The notes under the pieces were generated by a model. The model saw only the letters and a program-made list of their open reading frames with translations, was not told the origin of the DNA and ran no database searches. The position numbers and the translations under genes were made by a program. Positions 1-6,100 of a DNA stretch of 9,739 nt are shown piece by piece; the first letter of the stretch is position 1, and every line of letters starts with the position of its first letter. This stretch comes from CAYMDS01 sp964576705 (GTDB lineage: Bacteria > Patescibacteriota > Microgenomatia > Levybacterales > UBA12049): positions 1 through 9,739 of the forward strand of contig CAZNVI010000043.1 in assembly GCA_964576705.1 (NCBI GenBank), in the 5' to 3' direction.

Positions 1-6
1 ATTGGC

Positions 7-37
7 TTGACAATCTGCGTATAATGTAGTCTACAAT
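7..37 (+). promoter_or_regulatory. Putative sigma-70 promoter for topA
   Basis: A perfect -35 hexamer TTGACA lies at 7-12 and a TACAAT -10-like hexamer at 32-37 (19-nt spacer), giving a start near 44 and a leader of about 74 nt before topA. A perfect TATAAT also sits at 20-25, but only 7 nt from this TTGACA; it would need a -35 box left of the window edge. The 11-mer TTGGCTTGACA at 2-12 recurs at 4432-4442 before another gene, which supports a genuine promoter element. No Shine-Dalgarno sequence is seen before the topA start. Confidence 0.4.
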
Positions 38-117
38 AGTGAAACGTGATAAGAGATAAGCAAAAAGCAAATAATGATCTATAGCTTTCCCTCGTCTTTT
101 TCTCCTATCACTTATTT

Positions 118-2451
118 ATGAAAAATTTAGTAATAGTCGAATCGCCGGCAAAAGCGAGAACCATCGAAGGGTTTTTGGGAGACGGTTTTTTAGTTAAATC
201 TTGTTTCGGTCATATAAGAGATCTCCCTAAGGGAGATAGTGCCGTTGATATAAGCAATGGTTTTACGCCGTCATATGTAATTCCCGATGAGAAAAAGTCT
301 GTAGTTTCAGAATTAAAAAAACTGTCTAAATCATCTGATACTGTCTGGCTTGCATCGGATGAGGATCGTGAAGGGGAAGCTATATCATGGCATTTGACAG
401 AGGCATTAAATCTCGACGATAAGAAAACGAAGCGTATAGTTTTTCATGAAATTACGAAAACTGCTATAACTAGCGCATTAGAAAATCCCCGCGGTATAGA
501 CATGAATTTGGTCAACTCACAGCAAGCCAGAAGAATTTTGGATAGGCTTGTAGGCTTTGAGTTATCTCCTGTTTTATGGAAAAAAGTGAAACCTTCGTTA
601 TCTGCCGGTAGAGTTCAGTCCGTTGCGGTTCGATTTATAGTCGAGCGGGAAAGGGAGATTCGGGATTTTGCATCTACATCATATTATAAAATTTCCGCAG
701 AATTTAAAACAAGGGATGGAAAAACCTTCATGGCAGAACATAAAGATCGATTTAAAGATAATATTGTTGCTGGAGAGTTTCTTAAAAAATGCATTGGCGC
801 TAAATATACAGTACGGGATATTCAGACTAAACCAGTTAAGAGATATCCGACTCCACCTTTTACTACATCTACTCTTACTCAAGAGGCCAGTCGCAAGCTT
901 GGGTTTTCTGTGGCTCGCACTATGCTTATAGCACAAAAATTATATGAAGCCGGGAAAATCACATATATGAGAACTGATTCCGTAAATCTGTCAGATATGG
1001 CTCTTAAAGCTGCACATGCTGAAATAGTTTCCAGGTATGGTAAGGAATACGCAGCCACGAGACAGTATCAAACCAAATCCAAAGGAGCTCAAGAAGCACA
1101 TGAAGCTATAAGGCCTACTGATTTTAGTAAACAGAAAGTGTCAGGTGATGTCGGAGAAGAAAAATTATATGAATTGATTTGGAAAAGAACGATCGCATCT
1201 CAAATGAGTGAGGCTATGCTTGAAAAAACAGATGTAATTATAAGTATTTCTACAGTTGTAGATACTTTAACAGCGTCTGGGGAAGTAATAAAGTTTGATG
1301 GGTTTTTGAAGGTTTATCTCGAAGGGCGAGATGACGATGAGGAAGAGGAACATGGATTACTGCCTCAACTTACAGTTGGTGAGACTGTGGACTTAGAGTT
1401 CATGCAGGCAATGCAGCGTTTTTTGCGTCCGCCTTCCAGATTCACCGAAGCGACATTAGTAAAAAAACTGGAAGAAAACGGTATCGGAAGGCCATCTACT
1501 TATGCTCCGACAATTTCTACAATTATAAAAAGAGGTTATGTCGTTAAAGAAGATCGCGAAGGGGTATTTCGTGAATATGAAGTGCTAATTCTAAAAGACG
1601 ATAATATAAAACAAACTTCGCGTTCAGAAGTTTCAGGCGTAGAGCGCGCAAAATTATTTCCGACAGATATCGGTATAGTGGTTACAGATTTTTTAACGAA
1701 ACATTTTATGGATATTATGGATTACCAGTTCACAGCAAGTGTCGAAGGCGAATTTGATGATATAGCACAAGGTAAGCTGGAATGGCAAAAAATGCTCGCC
1801 AAGTTTTATAGTCCGTTTCATAAAACAGTAGAAAATACGACTGATAAGGCAGAGCGGGCGAGTGGAGAGCGGGTTTTAGGAACGGATCCTAAATCCGGTA
1901 AAGAGATATTAGTTAGAGTAGGCAGATTCGGTCCTATAGCTCAAATCGGAAGAAATACTGAAGCGGAAAAGGCGAAATTTGCAAGTTTACGGACTGGACA
2001 AATGCTTGAAACTATATCTCTTGAAGACGCGTTAGATCTGTTTAAGCTTCCGCGTGTATCAGGAAACTTTGAGGAAAAAGAAATGATTATATCCATAGGC
2101 AGATTCGGTCCATATATCAGGCATGACGGGAAATTTTATTCTATCCCGAAAACCGACGATCCGCTTATAATTTCACAAGACAGAAGTATTGAAATTATTG
2201 CTGCTAAAAGGGAAGTTGAGGCAAATAAAATAATAAAAATATTCCCCCAAGATGAGAATGTACAGGTTCTTAATGGAAGATATGGTCCTTACATAAAATA
2301 TCATTCTCAAAATGTAAAAATTCCTAAAGATAAGATACCTTCATCTCTAACTTTTGAAGAATGTAAAGAATTGGCCCAAAAAGATGCTGCAAATCCTGAT
2401 TCCAAAAAACGCCGTGGTCGTTTCGCCCGCAGAAACCGTAAAGGTAATTAA
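118..2451 (+). CDS. topA: DNA topoisomerase I (type IA), zinc-finger-less
   Basis: Type IA topoisomerase, 777 aa, which relaxes negatively supercoiled DNA through a transient 5'-phosphotyrosine break. An N-terminal TOPRIM domain starts at residue 3 (VIVESPAKA, acidic Glu8) and continues to the metal-binding DEDRE at 81-85 (Asp81, Asp83, Glu85). The conserved SAGRVQSVA lies at 162-170. The catalytic tyrosine is Tyr283 in ITYMRTDS, with Arg285 two residues on. The GIGRPSTYA motif of the core follows further on. The C-terminus carries about three topoisomerase C-terminal repeats, recognisable as GRFGPIAQIG, GRFGPYIRHDG (from about 661) and GRYGPYIKYH (from about 720), then a Lys/Arg-rich tail. 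There are no Cys4 zinc ribbons: only three cysteines occur in the whole protein. The ATG at 118 gives the canonical start just before the TOPRIM strand. It appears monocistronic; no clear terminator follows. Confidence 0.97.
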   Translation: MKNLVIVESPAKARTIEGFLGDGFLVKSCFGHIRDLPKGDSAVDISNGFTPSYVIPDEKKSVVSELKKLSKSSDTVWLASDEDREGEAISWHLTEALNLDDKKTKRIVFHEITKTAITSALENPRGIDMNLVNSQQARRILDRLVGFELSPVLWKKVKPSLSAGRVQSVAVRFIVEREREIRDFASTSYYKISAEFKTRDGKTFMAEHKDRFKDNIVAGEFLKKCIGAKYTVRDIQTKPVKRYPTPPFTTSTLTQEASRKLGFSVARTMLIAQKLYEAGKITYMRTDSVNLSDMALKAAHAEIVSRYGKEYAATRQYQTKSKGAQEAHEAIRPTDFSKQKVSGDVGEEKLYELIWKRTIASQMSEAMLEKTDVIISISTVVDTLTASGEVIKFDGFLKVYLEGRDDDEEEEHGLLPQLTVGETVDLEFMQAMQRFLRPPSRFTEATLVKKLEENGIGRPSTYAPTISTIIKRGYVVKEDREGVFREYEVLILKDDNIKQTSRSEVSGVERAKLFPTDIGIVVTDFLTKHFMDIMDYQFTASVEGEFDDIAQGKLEWQKMLAKFYSPFHKTVENTTDKAERASGERVLGTDPKSGKEILVRVGRFGPIAQIGRNTEAEKAKFASLRTGQMLETISLEDALDLFKLPRVSGNFEEKEMIISIGRFGPYIRHDGKFYSIPKTDDPLIISQDRSIEIIAAKREVEANKIIKIFPQDENVQVLNGRYGPYIKYHSQNVKIPKDKIPSSLTFEECKELAQKDAANPDSKKRRGRFARRNRKGN

Positions 2452-2716
2452 TTTATCTTCTAAATGTAACTCCCCTGACATAAAAGCTTCGATATTTTTG
2501 TTAATGTTTAAGCGTTTTAGACTGGCGAGTTTGAAGCAGCATTTTAAAATGAAGCTAGGTGGTAAATGTTATTGTATTTATCTTTAAAGCCTTTCTTGTG
2601 TCCGAGAATGCGTAGAATACCAAAATATATTATTTATGACTTATGCGAGTGTTGGTTTTTATAGTAAAGGATCGGTGTGGTCAGTATCTAAATAAAAGAA
2701 ACCTTGTCAATAGTTA
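2452..2716. other. Convergent intergenic region, no gene seen
   Basis: This 265-nt AT-rich gap separates topA from the oppositely oriented gene that ends at 2717. I see no tRNA, no convincing small ORF and no GC-rich hairpin with a T run on either strand. A 12-bp perfect palindrome (CATTTTAAAATG, 2540-2551) is present but is AT-rich and may be chance. The only other candidate element is a leftward promoter-like pair listed separately. Confidence 0.6.
2683..2710 (-). promoter_or_regulatory. Promoter-like pair pointing toward the topA 3' end
   Basis: On the minus strand a perfect TTGACA (2710 to 2705) is followed after 16 nt by GATACT (2688 to 2683). A start would fall near 2676 and transcription would run antisense into the 3' end of topA. 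No ORF of note follows it, so it would make a non-coding or antisense transcript if active. It lies just downstream of the 2717-3697 gene. Such a pair can arise by chance in AT-rich DNA. Confidence 0.3.
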
Positions 2717-3697
2717 TTAATTTTTAACACATACACCCCCAGCATCAGGGTAATCTCCATCAAGTCTACACGTATATCCTTGGGGACATTGGTTTTGAGG
2801 TAAATTTGCGGCTATGCCTCCACAGAATTTGCCTTCAGGACTTAAAGTCGTTATTGTCGGGGAAATAGATTGGTTAGTTGCATCAGTTAAAAACTTAAAA
2901 GAATCAAGCATAGTTTTATACATACTAGTATGCTTCTCAAATTCAGTATCATTTGGATTACTAACATCAAAATCAATTTGATAAATAGAGTTATTATATA
3001 TTGCAAAAATTCGGCTTTTTGAATGGTCGAAGCCGAATACCTTAAATTCTTTTGCAGGTAAACCATTTAGCGTTGTGTCTTTCACGAACTTAGCCATATT
3101 GGTTTTTGGGTCAGCGCCCAGTGGAACGTGATATTGCTCTGCCCATTTTTCAAGTGTTAAAGATTTTATATTTTTAATTACGGTAATTTGAAAATTACCG
3201 GCATAGTAATTATTATCAACCTCTTCAAGAAGAATTTTTTGTATCTCATTCCCATCAAGCTCTAGTCGTGAATTGTAGGGAAGTGGCTTTGTGCTATGAT
3301 TTTGAGTAACTTCAATACTATTCCAACCCTTAGGATATTGTATTGAATATCTGTATTGAGTATTTGTATAGTACATCCACTCAGTATCTTTGCTATTATT
3401 TTCGGTTTCCACAGCCTGACTAGGATTAGTATAGTATCTATTTATTTCTTGACGATTTTCCGACGCATCCTTGAAAAAAAATAATCCTACAGAAACTCCT
3501 ATGAGTAACCCTAAAAACGCAGGCATCCAGTGGAGCCAGGAGTGGCGGTGGGTTAAATGCGGCTTAAGTTGCATGTCATGCGGTTTGGGTAGTTCCATGT
3601 CATACGGAGGTTTCAGCTCCATATCATGAGGTGTAGGTAATTCATGAGACGGATCTAAATCTGGAAGTTTCTTTTGAGATGAATCGGCAGAGTCCAT
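2717..3697 (-). CDS. Membrane-anchored PsbP-like protein with octapeptide repeats and Cys-rich tail
   Basis: This 326-aa protein matches no named gene I know. Residues 1-55 are predicted cytoplasmic and hold three octapeptide repeats with a conserved Asp-Met (HDMELKPP, YDMELPKP, HDMQLKPH; residues 24-47). One membrane segment spans about 58-75 (MPAFLGLLIGVSVGLFFF). The outer part, about 107-270, resembles PsbP-like/DUF domains: it opens with YRYSIQYPKGW and ends with MLDSFKFL. The final 35 residues hold four cysteines (C292, C304, C310, C323) in a CGG...CPQGYTC...DYPDAGGVC pattern that recurs in CPR surface proteins. The ATG at 3697 is chosen because a CATACT -10-like hexamer lies 7 nt upstream and there is no Shine-Dalgarno sequence. 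Topology suggests a single-pass envelope protein with an extracytoplasmic domain; its role is unknown. Confidence 0.85.
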   Translation of the reverse strand: MDSADSSQKKLPDLDPSHELPTPHDMELKPPYDMELPKPHDMQLKPHLTHRHSWLHWMPAFLGLLIGVSVGLFFFKDASENRQEINRYYTNPSQAVETENNSKDTEWMYYTNTQYRYSIQYPKGWNSIEVTQNHSTKPLPYNSRLELDGNEIQKILLEEVDNNYYAGNFQITVIKNIKSLTLEKWAEQYHVPLGADPKTNMAKFVKDTTLNGLPAKEFKVFGFDHSKSRIFAIYNNSIYQIDFDVSNPNDTEFEKHTSMYKTMLDSFKFLTDATNQSISPTITTLSPEGKFCGGIAANLPQNQCPQGYTCRLDGDYPDAGGVCVKN

Positions 3698-3704
3698 AAT
3701 AATA

Positions 3705-3734
3705 AGTATGGCATAGTTGTAGATAAAAAATCAA
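3705..3734 (-). promoter_or_regulatory. Putative promoter of the PsbP-like gene
   Basis: On the minus strand TTGATT (3734 to 3729) and CATACT (3710 to 3705) are 18 nt apart, and the -10 box ends 7 nt before the ATG. The transcript would start at or next to the start codon, so the mRNA may be leaderless. The -35 box overlaps the T-rich tract after the neighbouring palindrome. Confidence 0.35.
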
Positions 3735-3741
3735 AAACCAA

Positions 3742-3757
3742 TCCGCCAACTGGCGGA
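3742..3757 (-). terminator. Palindrome (TCCGCC/GGCGGA) with T-rich tail
   Basis: The sequence TCCGCCAACTGGCGGA forms a 6-bp GC-rich stem with a four-base loop. Read on the minus strand it is followed by a T-rich stretch (runs of five and six T within 17 nt), so it could end transcription of the 3854-4300 gene about 100 nt after its stop. From memory, palindromes of this type are frequent between CPR genes and may be dispersed repeats rather than dedicated terminators. Confidence 0.45.
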
Positions 3758-3853
3758 CAGAAATAAAGATTATAAAGTGAAAATGTTTTATCTTCTATTT
3801 CTATATTTGAGATTTAGTTTTTACTCTTTGATCTTGCTTGGGTAAACTGTTTA

Positions 3854-4300
3854 CTACAGTTTAGCAATTACTATTAGTAGAAGAACGACACTAATCTGCG
3901 TAGCTATTCCCCATGGTTTATCGAGTCTTGTGTTGATAAGATCCTGAAATTGATATACCCATTTAAACGGTGCAGATGTGATCTTTAAGTACAGGTAAGG
4001 TATTGTCAGCCAGTCCAGTAATTGTGCTGTGAAGGCCATAGTAACTCCATAAATAAAATTTACTTCAGTAAAGACAAATAAGAGAAGAAATATAGTTATA
4101 CATGCGCTACATAAAACGTCTATAGTGCTTTCAACAGTTAGTCGTTTAAGAGATTTCTTATCTTTATGCATTCCCGAATCCCAATGCGGGATAATGTCGC
4201 AAATAATATGAGAAGCAAATGCTAATGGAATGCCAAGCGCAGGATTATTTACTAACGCAGCAATTGTAACTCCTATAGCAGCATGGGCAGTAGCGGTCAT
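3854..4300 (-). CDS. Small integral membrane protein, DUF457/YdjM-like
   Basis: A 148-aa protein, mostly hydrophobic, with about four membrane segments (near 5-25, 64-84, 86-105 and 132-147). Its N-terminal half carries a His/Asp pattern: His6 in TAHAAIG, then SHIICDIIPHWD with His31, Asp35, His39 and Asp41. This spacing resembles the membrane-bound metal-dependent hydrolase family (DUF457, YdjM-like), where such residues are proposed to bind metal, but the protein is short and I cannot confirm activity. The stop is TAG. The ATG at 4300 is preceded by TATACT exactly 6 nt upstream and by no Shine-Dalgarno sequence. It is divergent from the secreted DUF5667-type gene and in the same direction as the PsbP-like gene, 156 nt from it, with a possible terminator between. 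Confidence 0.85.
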   Translation of the reverse strand: MTATAHAAIGVTIAALVNNPALGIPLAFASHIICDIIPHWDSGMHKDKKSLKRLTVESTIDVLCSACITIFLLLFVFTEVNFIYGVTMAFTAQLLDWLTIPYLYLKITSAPFKWVYQFQDLINTRLDKPWGIATQISVVLLLIVIAKL

Positions 4301-4306
4301 AGATTA

Positions 4307-4336
4307 AGTATAAACCTGCCCGCAATGCTAGCGCAA
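4307..4336 (-). promoter_or_regulatory. Putative leaderless promoter of the DUF457-like gene
   Basis: On the minus strand TATACT (4312 to 4307) ends 6 nt before the ATG, placing +1 on the A of the start codon. A poor -35 (TTGCGC, 4336 to 4331) is 18 nt upstream and overlaps the first copy of the tandem repeat at 4333-4359. Confidence 0.35.
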
Positions 4337-4359
4337 GCGTTGCATGTGCAAGCGTTGCA
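4333..4359. repeat. Tandem 12-bp repeat between divergent promoters
   Basis: GCAAGCGTTGCA occurs twice (4333-4344 and 4348-4359), with a 15-bp period. Each copy is itself an imperfect dyad (GCAA-GCG-TTGC). The surrounding 4317-4364 is much richer in G+C than its flanks and can fold on itself (CCCGC near 4318 with GCGGG near 4360). The position between two divergent genes is what an operator would have, but a hairpin or dispersed repeat is equally possible. Confidence 0.5.
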
Positions 4360-4436
4360 GCGGGGTATAAAATGGTAAGTATCAAGTATTTTTAACGGTA
4401 AAAAGCGATAAGCGAAAATAGATAATTTGGGTTGGC

Positions 4437-4466
4437 TTGACAGGGTTCCGAAAGCTGTACCATAAT
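4437..4466 (+). promoter_or_regulatory. Promoter of the secreted DUF5667-type gene
   Basis: A perfect TTGACA at 4437-4442 is followed after 18 nt by CATAAT at 4461-4466. The -10 box ends 6 nt before the ATG at 4473, so +1 would be the start codon itself and the mRNA leaderless. This also argues against an upstream in-frame TTG start at 4437, which would lie in the -35 box. Confidence 0.6.
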
Positions 4467-4472
4467 AAATGT

Positions 4473-5408
4473 ATGAAATTAAATTTTTGGCTTCAGGTTA
4501 TTATTTTAGTTTTTTTAGTAAATTTTATGTCTGCTTCAGTTTATGCGCACGAATTTAAAAAAGATGTTTTAGGTGAAAGTATCGCAGCATCGGATGTAGA
4601 AGTTCCTCCAGTTAGTGCGGGTCCGGGTATATTTTTACCGGATAGCCCATTTTATTTTCTTGATAGTACTTTTCAGAACATAAAACTCGTGCTCATTTCT
4701 TCCCCTGAGAAGAAAGCCCAAATGCATGCGCTCATTGCCCAAGAGCGTTTGGCTGAGCTTCGTATAATGATGGCGAAGAATAATATGACCGGGATCAAAC
4801 GTGCATTAAGTGAATTGGATCTCGAGAATGATGCTGCGGCAAATGAACTTAAGAATGCATCTTTAAAAGGGAAAGATGTTCGAAATCTTGCATCAAATAT
4901 AAACGGGGAGATGAAGAGACAGCGCGAGTTTTTAAACTACTTATCTGCCCAATCAAGTGGCGCATTAGAACTTCAGCTGAAAGCAGCTAAAGAGGAATTA
5001 AAACTCGCAAAGGTAGAGGTGGAAGATCATTTAGATGAAGATGAGTTATTAAGTGAGGTAGGGGAAAGTATTTCAGAAGACATTAAAGAAGGTATTGAAG
5101 AGGCTTCAGAATCAGCAGAAGGATTAGAGCGCTCAATCGACATCCTGTCTAGGCTTGCCAGTGAAGCTGCGAAAAAAGAACAGGTGAAACGCGAAGAAGC
5201 GTTAAAGCGGGTCATTGAAGTCAAAAGTGATACGTTGAAAAAGCAAGAGCAGCGTATGTTAGAGCTCGAAATGAAAAAACGTGAAAAAGTATATGCCCTT
5301 AAACGAGAGGCTGTCGAGAGTGCCCGTGAGATGGTGGAAGATGCTAGAGCAACAGCTCAGAAATTGGAAGATGCGAAAAAAGCTGAGAAGGAGCCTCCAG
5401 TATTATAG
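4473..5408 (+). CDS. Secreted DUF5667-like coiled-coil protein
   Basis: A 311-aa exported protein. Residues 1-25 form a typical signal peptide (MKLNFW, hydrophobic core, then SVYA before HE). Residues about 52-100 match the DUF5667 pattern found in CPR and some Actinobacteria: LPDSPFYFLDS, then SPEKKAQMHALIAQERLAEL. From about 165 to the end the protein is a charged, helix-rich Glu/Lys/Ala segment likely to form coiled coil, interrupted by an acidic stretch near 183-212 (DHLDEDELL, ESISEDIKEGIEE). There is no membrane anchor or sorting signal at the C-terminus. ATG 4473 is preferred over in-frame TTG 4437 because the latter would overlap the promoter and put a polar tail before the signal peptide. 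The function of DUF5667 is unknown. The methyltransferase gene follows after 12 bp. Confidence 0.88.
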   Translation: MKLNFWLQVIILVFLVNFMSASVYAHEFKKDVLGESIAASDVEVPPVSAGPGIFLPDSPFYFLDSTFQNIKLVLISSPEKKAQMHALIAQERLAELRIMMAKNNMTGIKRALSELDLENDAAANELKNASLKGKDVRNLASNINGEMKRQREFLNYLSAQSSGALELQLKAAKEELKLAKVEVEDHLDEDELLSEVGESISEDIKEGIEEASESAEGLERSIDILSRLASEAAKKEQVKREEALKRVIEVKSDTLKKQEQRMLELEMKKREKVYALKREAVESAREMVEDARATAQKLEDAKKAEKEPPVL

Positions 5409-5414
5409 TATAAT
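5409..5414 (+). promoter_or_regulatory. -10 hexamer just before the methyltransferase start
   Basis: A perfect TATAAT begins one base after the preceding stop codon and ends 6 nt before ATG 5421, the same geometry as at 4307-4312 and 4461-4466. No good -35 is visible at 16-18 nt, so the gene may be both cotranscribed with its upstream neighbour and transcribed from its own leaderless start. Confidence 0.4.
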
Positions 5415-5420
5415 CACTCC

Positions 5421-5957
5421 ATGATAAAACTTGGGGCTTCAGATCTACGTACTACAATTCCAGATCCGAAAGATATCGGTAAAATTAAGAAAAATCCTGT
5501 ATATATTATCGTGGATAATGTACTTGATACATATAATATCGGGGCAATTTTTCGACTCGCTGATGCTGTCGCTTGTGAAAAAGTGTATCTCTGTGGAGGT
5601 AGTGAGACTCCTCCGCATACTAGAATTAAAAAAGCTTCAATTAATACCACTGAGTGGGTGGCGTGGGAATATGCTTCAACTGCAGTTGAAGCAATATCAA
5701 ATATCAAATATCAAATATCAAATGTCCAAGTAGTTGCAATAGAACAGAGTGAGAAAAGTGTTCCATACATAGAAGTGCCGTATACATTTCCGATTGCATT
5801 AATCGTGGGTCATGAGTCGGATGGTGTTTCTAGTGAAGCGATGGAAATTTCAGACTACGTTGTCGAAATTCCTATGTGGGGAGTAAATAAGTCGCTCAAT
5901 GTTATGGTCTCACTGGGGATCGTTCTTTTTAAAGTCATGGAGAAGTATTCTGCATAG
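5421..5957 (+). CDS. TrmH/SpoU-family RNA 2'-O-methyltransferase
   Basis: A 178-aa SPOUT-fold methyltransferase that would transfer a methyl group from S-adenosylmethionine to a ribose 2'-OH of rRNA or tRNA. All three SpoU motifs are present: motif 1 VDNVLDTYNIGAIFRLADA (31-49, with Asn39 and Arg45), motif 2 PIALIVGHESDGVS (124-137, with Glu132), and motif 3 IPMWGVNKSLNVMVSL (150-165), which forms the trefoil-knot cofactor site. It is a minimal catalytic domain without the N-terminal L30e-like substrate-binding domain of RlmB-type enzymes, so the target cannot be named. Residues 84-103, between motifs 1 and 2, are encoded by a 22-bp palindrome directly joined to four copies of a 7-bp repeat. 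It follows the DUF5667-like gene by 12 bp; no Shine-Dalgarno sequence. Stop is TAG. Confidence 0.92.
   Translation: MIKLGASDLRTTIPDPKDIGKIKKNPVYIIVDNVLDTYNIGAIFRLADAVACEKVYLCGGSETPPHTRIKKASINTTEWVAWEYASTAVEAISNIKYQISNVQVVAIEQSEKSVPYIEVPYTFPIALIVGHESDGVSSEAMEISDYVVEIPMWGVNKSLNVMVSLGIVLFKVMEKYSA
5672..5693. repeat. Perfect 22-bp palindrome inside the methyltransferase gene
   Basis: Every base from 5672 to 5682 (TGCTTCAACTG) pairs with 5693 to 5683 (CAGTTGAAGCA), with no loop. It lies in the coding sequence for residues 84-91 (the YASTAVEA stretch) and ends exactly where the heptamer repeat begins. Confidence 0.9.
5694..5728 (+). repeat. Heptamer tandem repeat (ATATCAA)4 in coding sequence
   Basis: Four perfect ATATCAA units (5694-5721) are followed by one degenerate unit ATGTCCA (5722-5728). 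The unit length is not a multiple of three, so gain or loss of a single unit would shift the methyltransferase reading frame before motifs 2 and 3. It encodes ISNIKYQISNVQ. From memory, similar ATATCAA arrays occur in CPR intergenic DNA. Confidence 0.9.
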
Positions 5958-5961
5958 ATAT

Positions 5962-6037
5962 AAGAGAATTTTATTCATAACCTCTAAATTTAGGCGGTAG
6001 AAAAACATATACCCAGCGCGTAAGCTTTAATTCTCTT
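5962..6037 (+). other. Intergenic stretch with a 9-bp inverted repeat
   Basis: AAGAGAATT (5962-5970) and AATTCTCTT (6029-6037) are perfect inverted repeats 58 nt apart, in the gap after the methyltransferase gene. A smaller stem (CTCTT/AAGAG) overlaps the right arm. No T run follows, so it is not a standard terminator; no gene is seen between 5958 and 6100. Confidence 0.3.
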
Positions 6038-6062
6038 CTTATTTAAGAGGGATTAATATCAC

Positions 6063-6092
6063 TTGACAAATGTATAAGAAGATGAATAAAGT
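6063..6092 (+). promoter_or_regulatory. Putative promoter of the large secreted protein gene
   Basis: A perfect TTGACA at 6063-6068 is followed after 18 nt by TAAAGT (6087-6092; 4 of 6 match to TATAAT), which ends 8 nt before ATG 6101. A 16-nt alternative is AATAAA at 6085-6090. Either gives a leader of only a few nt. No Shine-Dalgarno sequence precedes the ATG. Confidence 0.5.
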
Positions 6093-6100
6093 ATATACAG

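Noticed and set aside
2354..2587. 77-codon plus-strand frame overlapping the end of topA
   Set aside because: It overlaps topA in another frame with no start signal and has no recognisable motif.
4437..4472. TTG start that would lengthen the DUF5667-like protein by 12 residues
   Set aside because: The TTG lies in the -35 box, the added residues are polar and would spoil the signal peptide, and ATG 4473 fits the -10 spacing.
5672..5728. CRISPR-like or attachment-site reading of the palindrome and heptamer repeats
   Set aside because: No spacers, no cas genes, no integrase, and the repeats are contiguous and coding.
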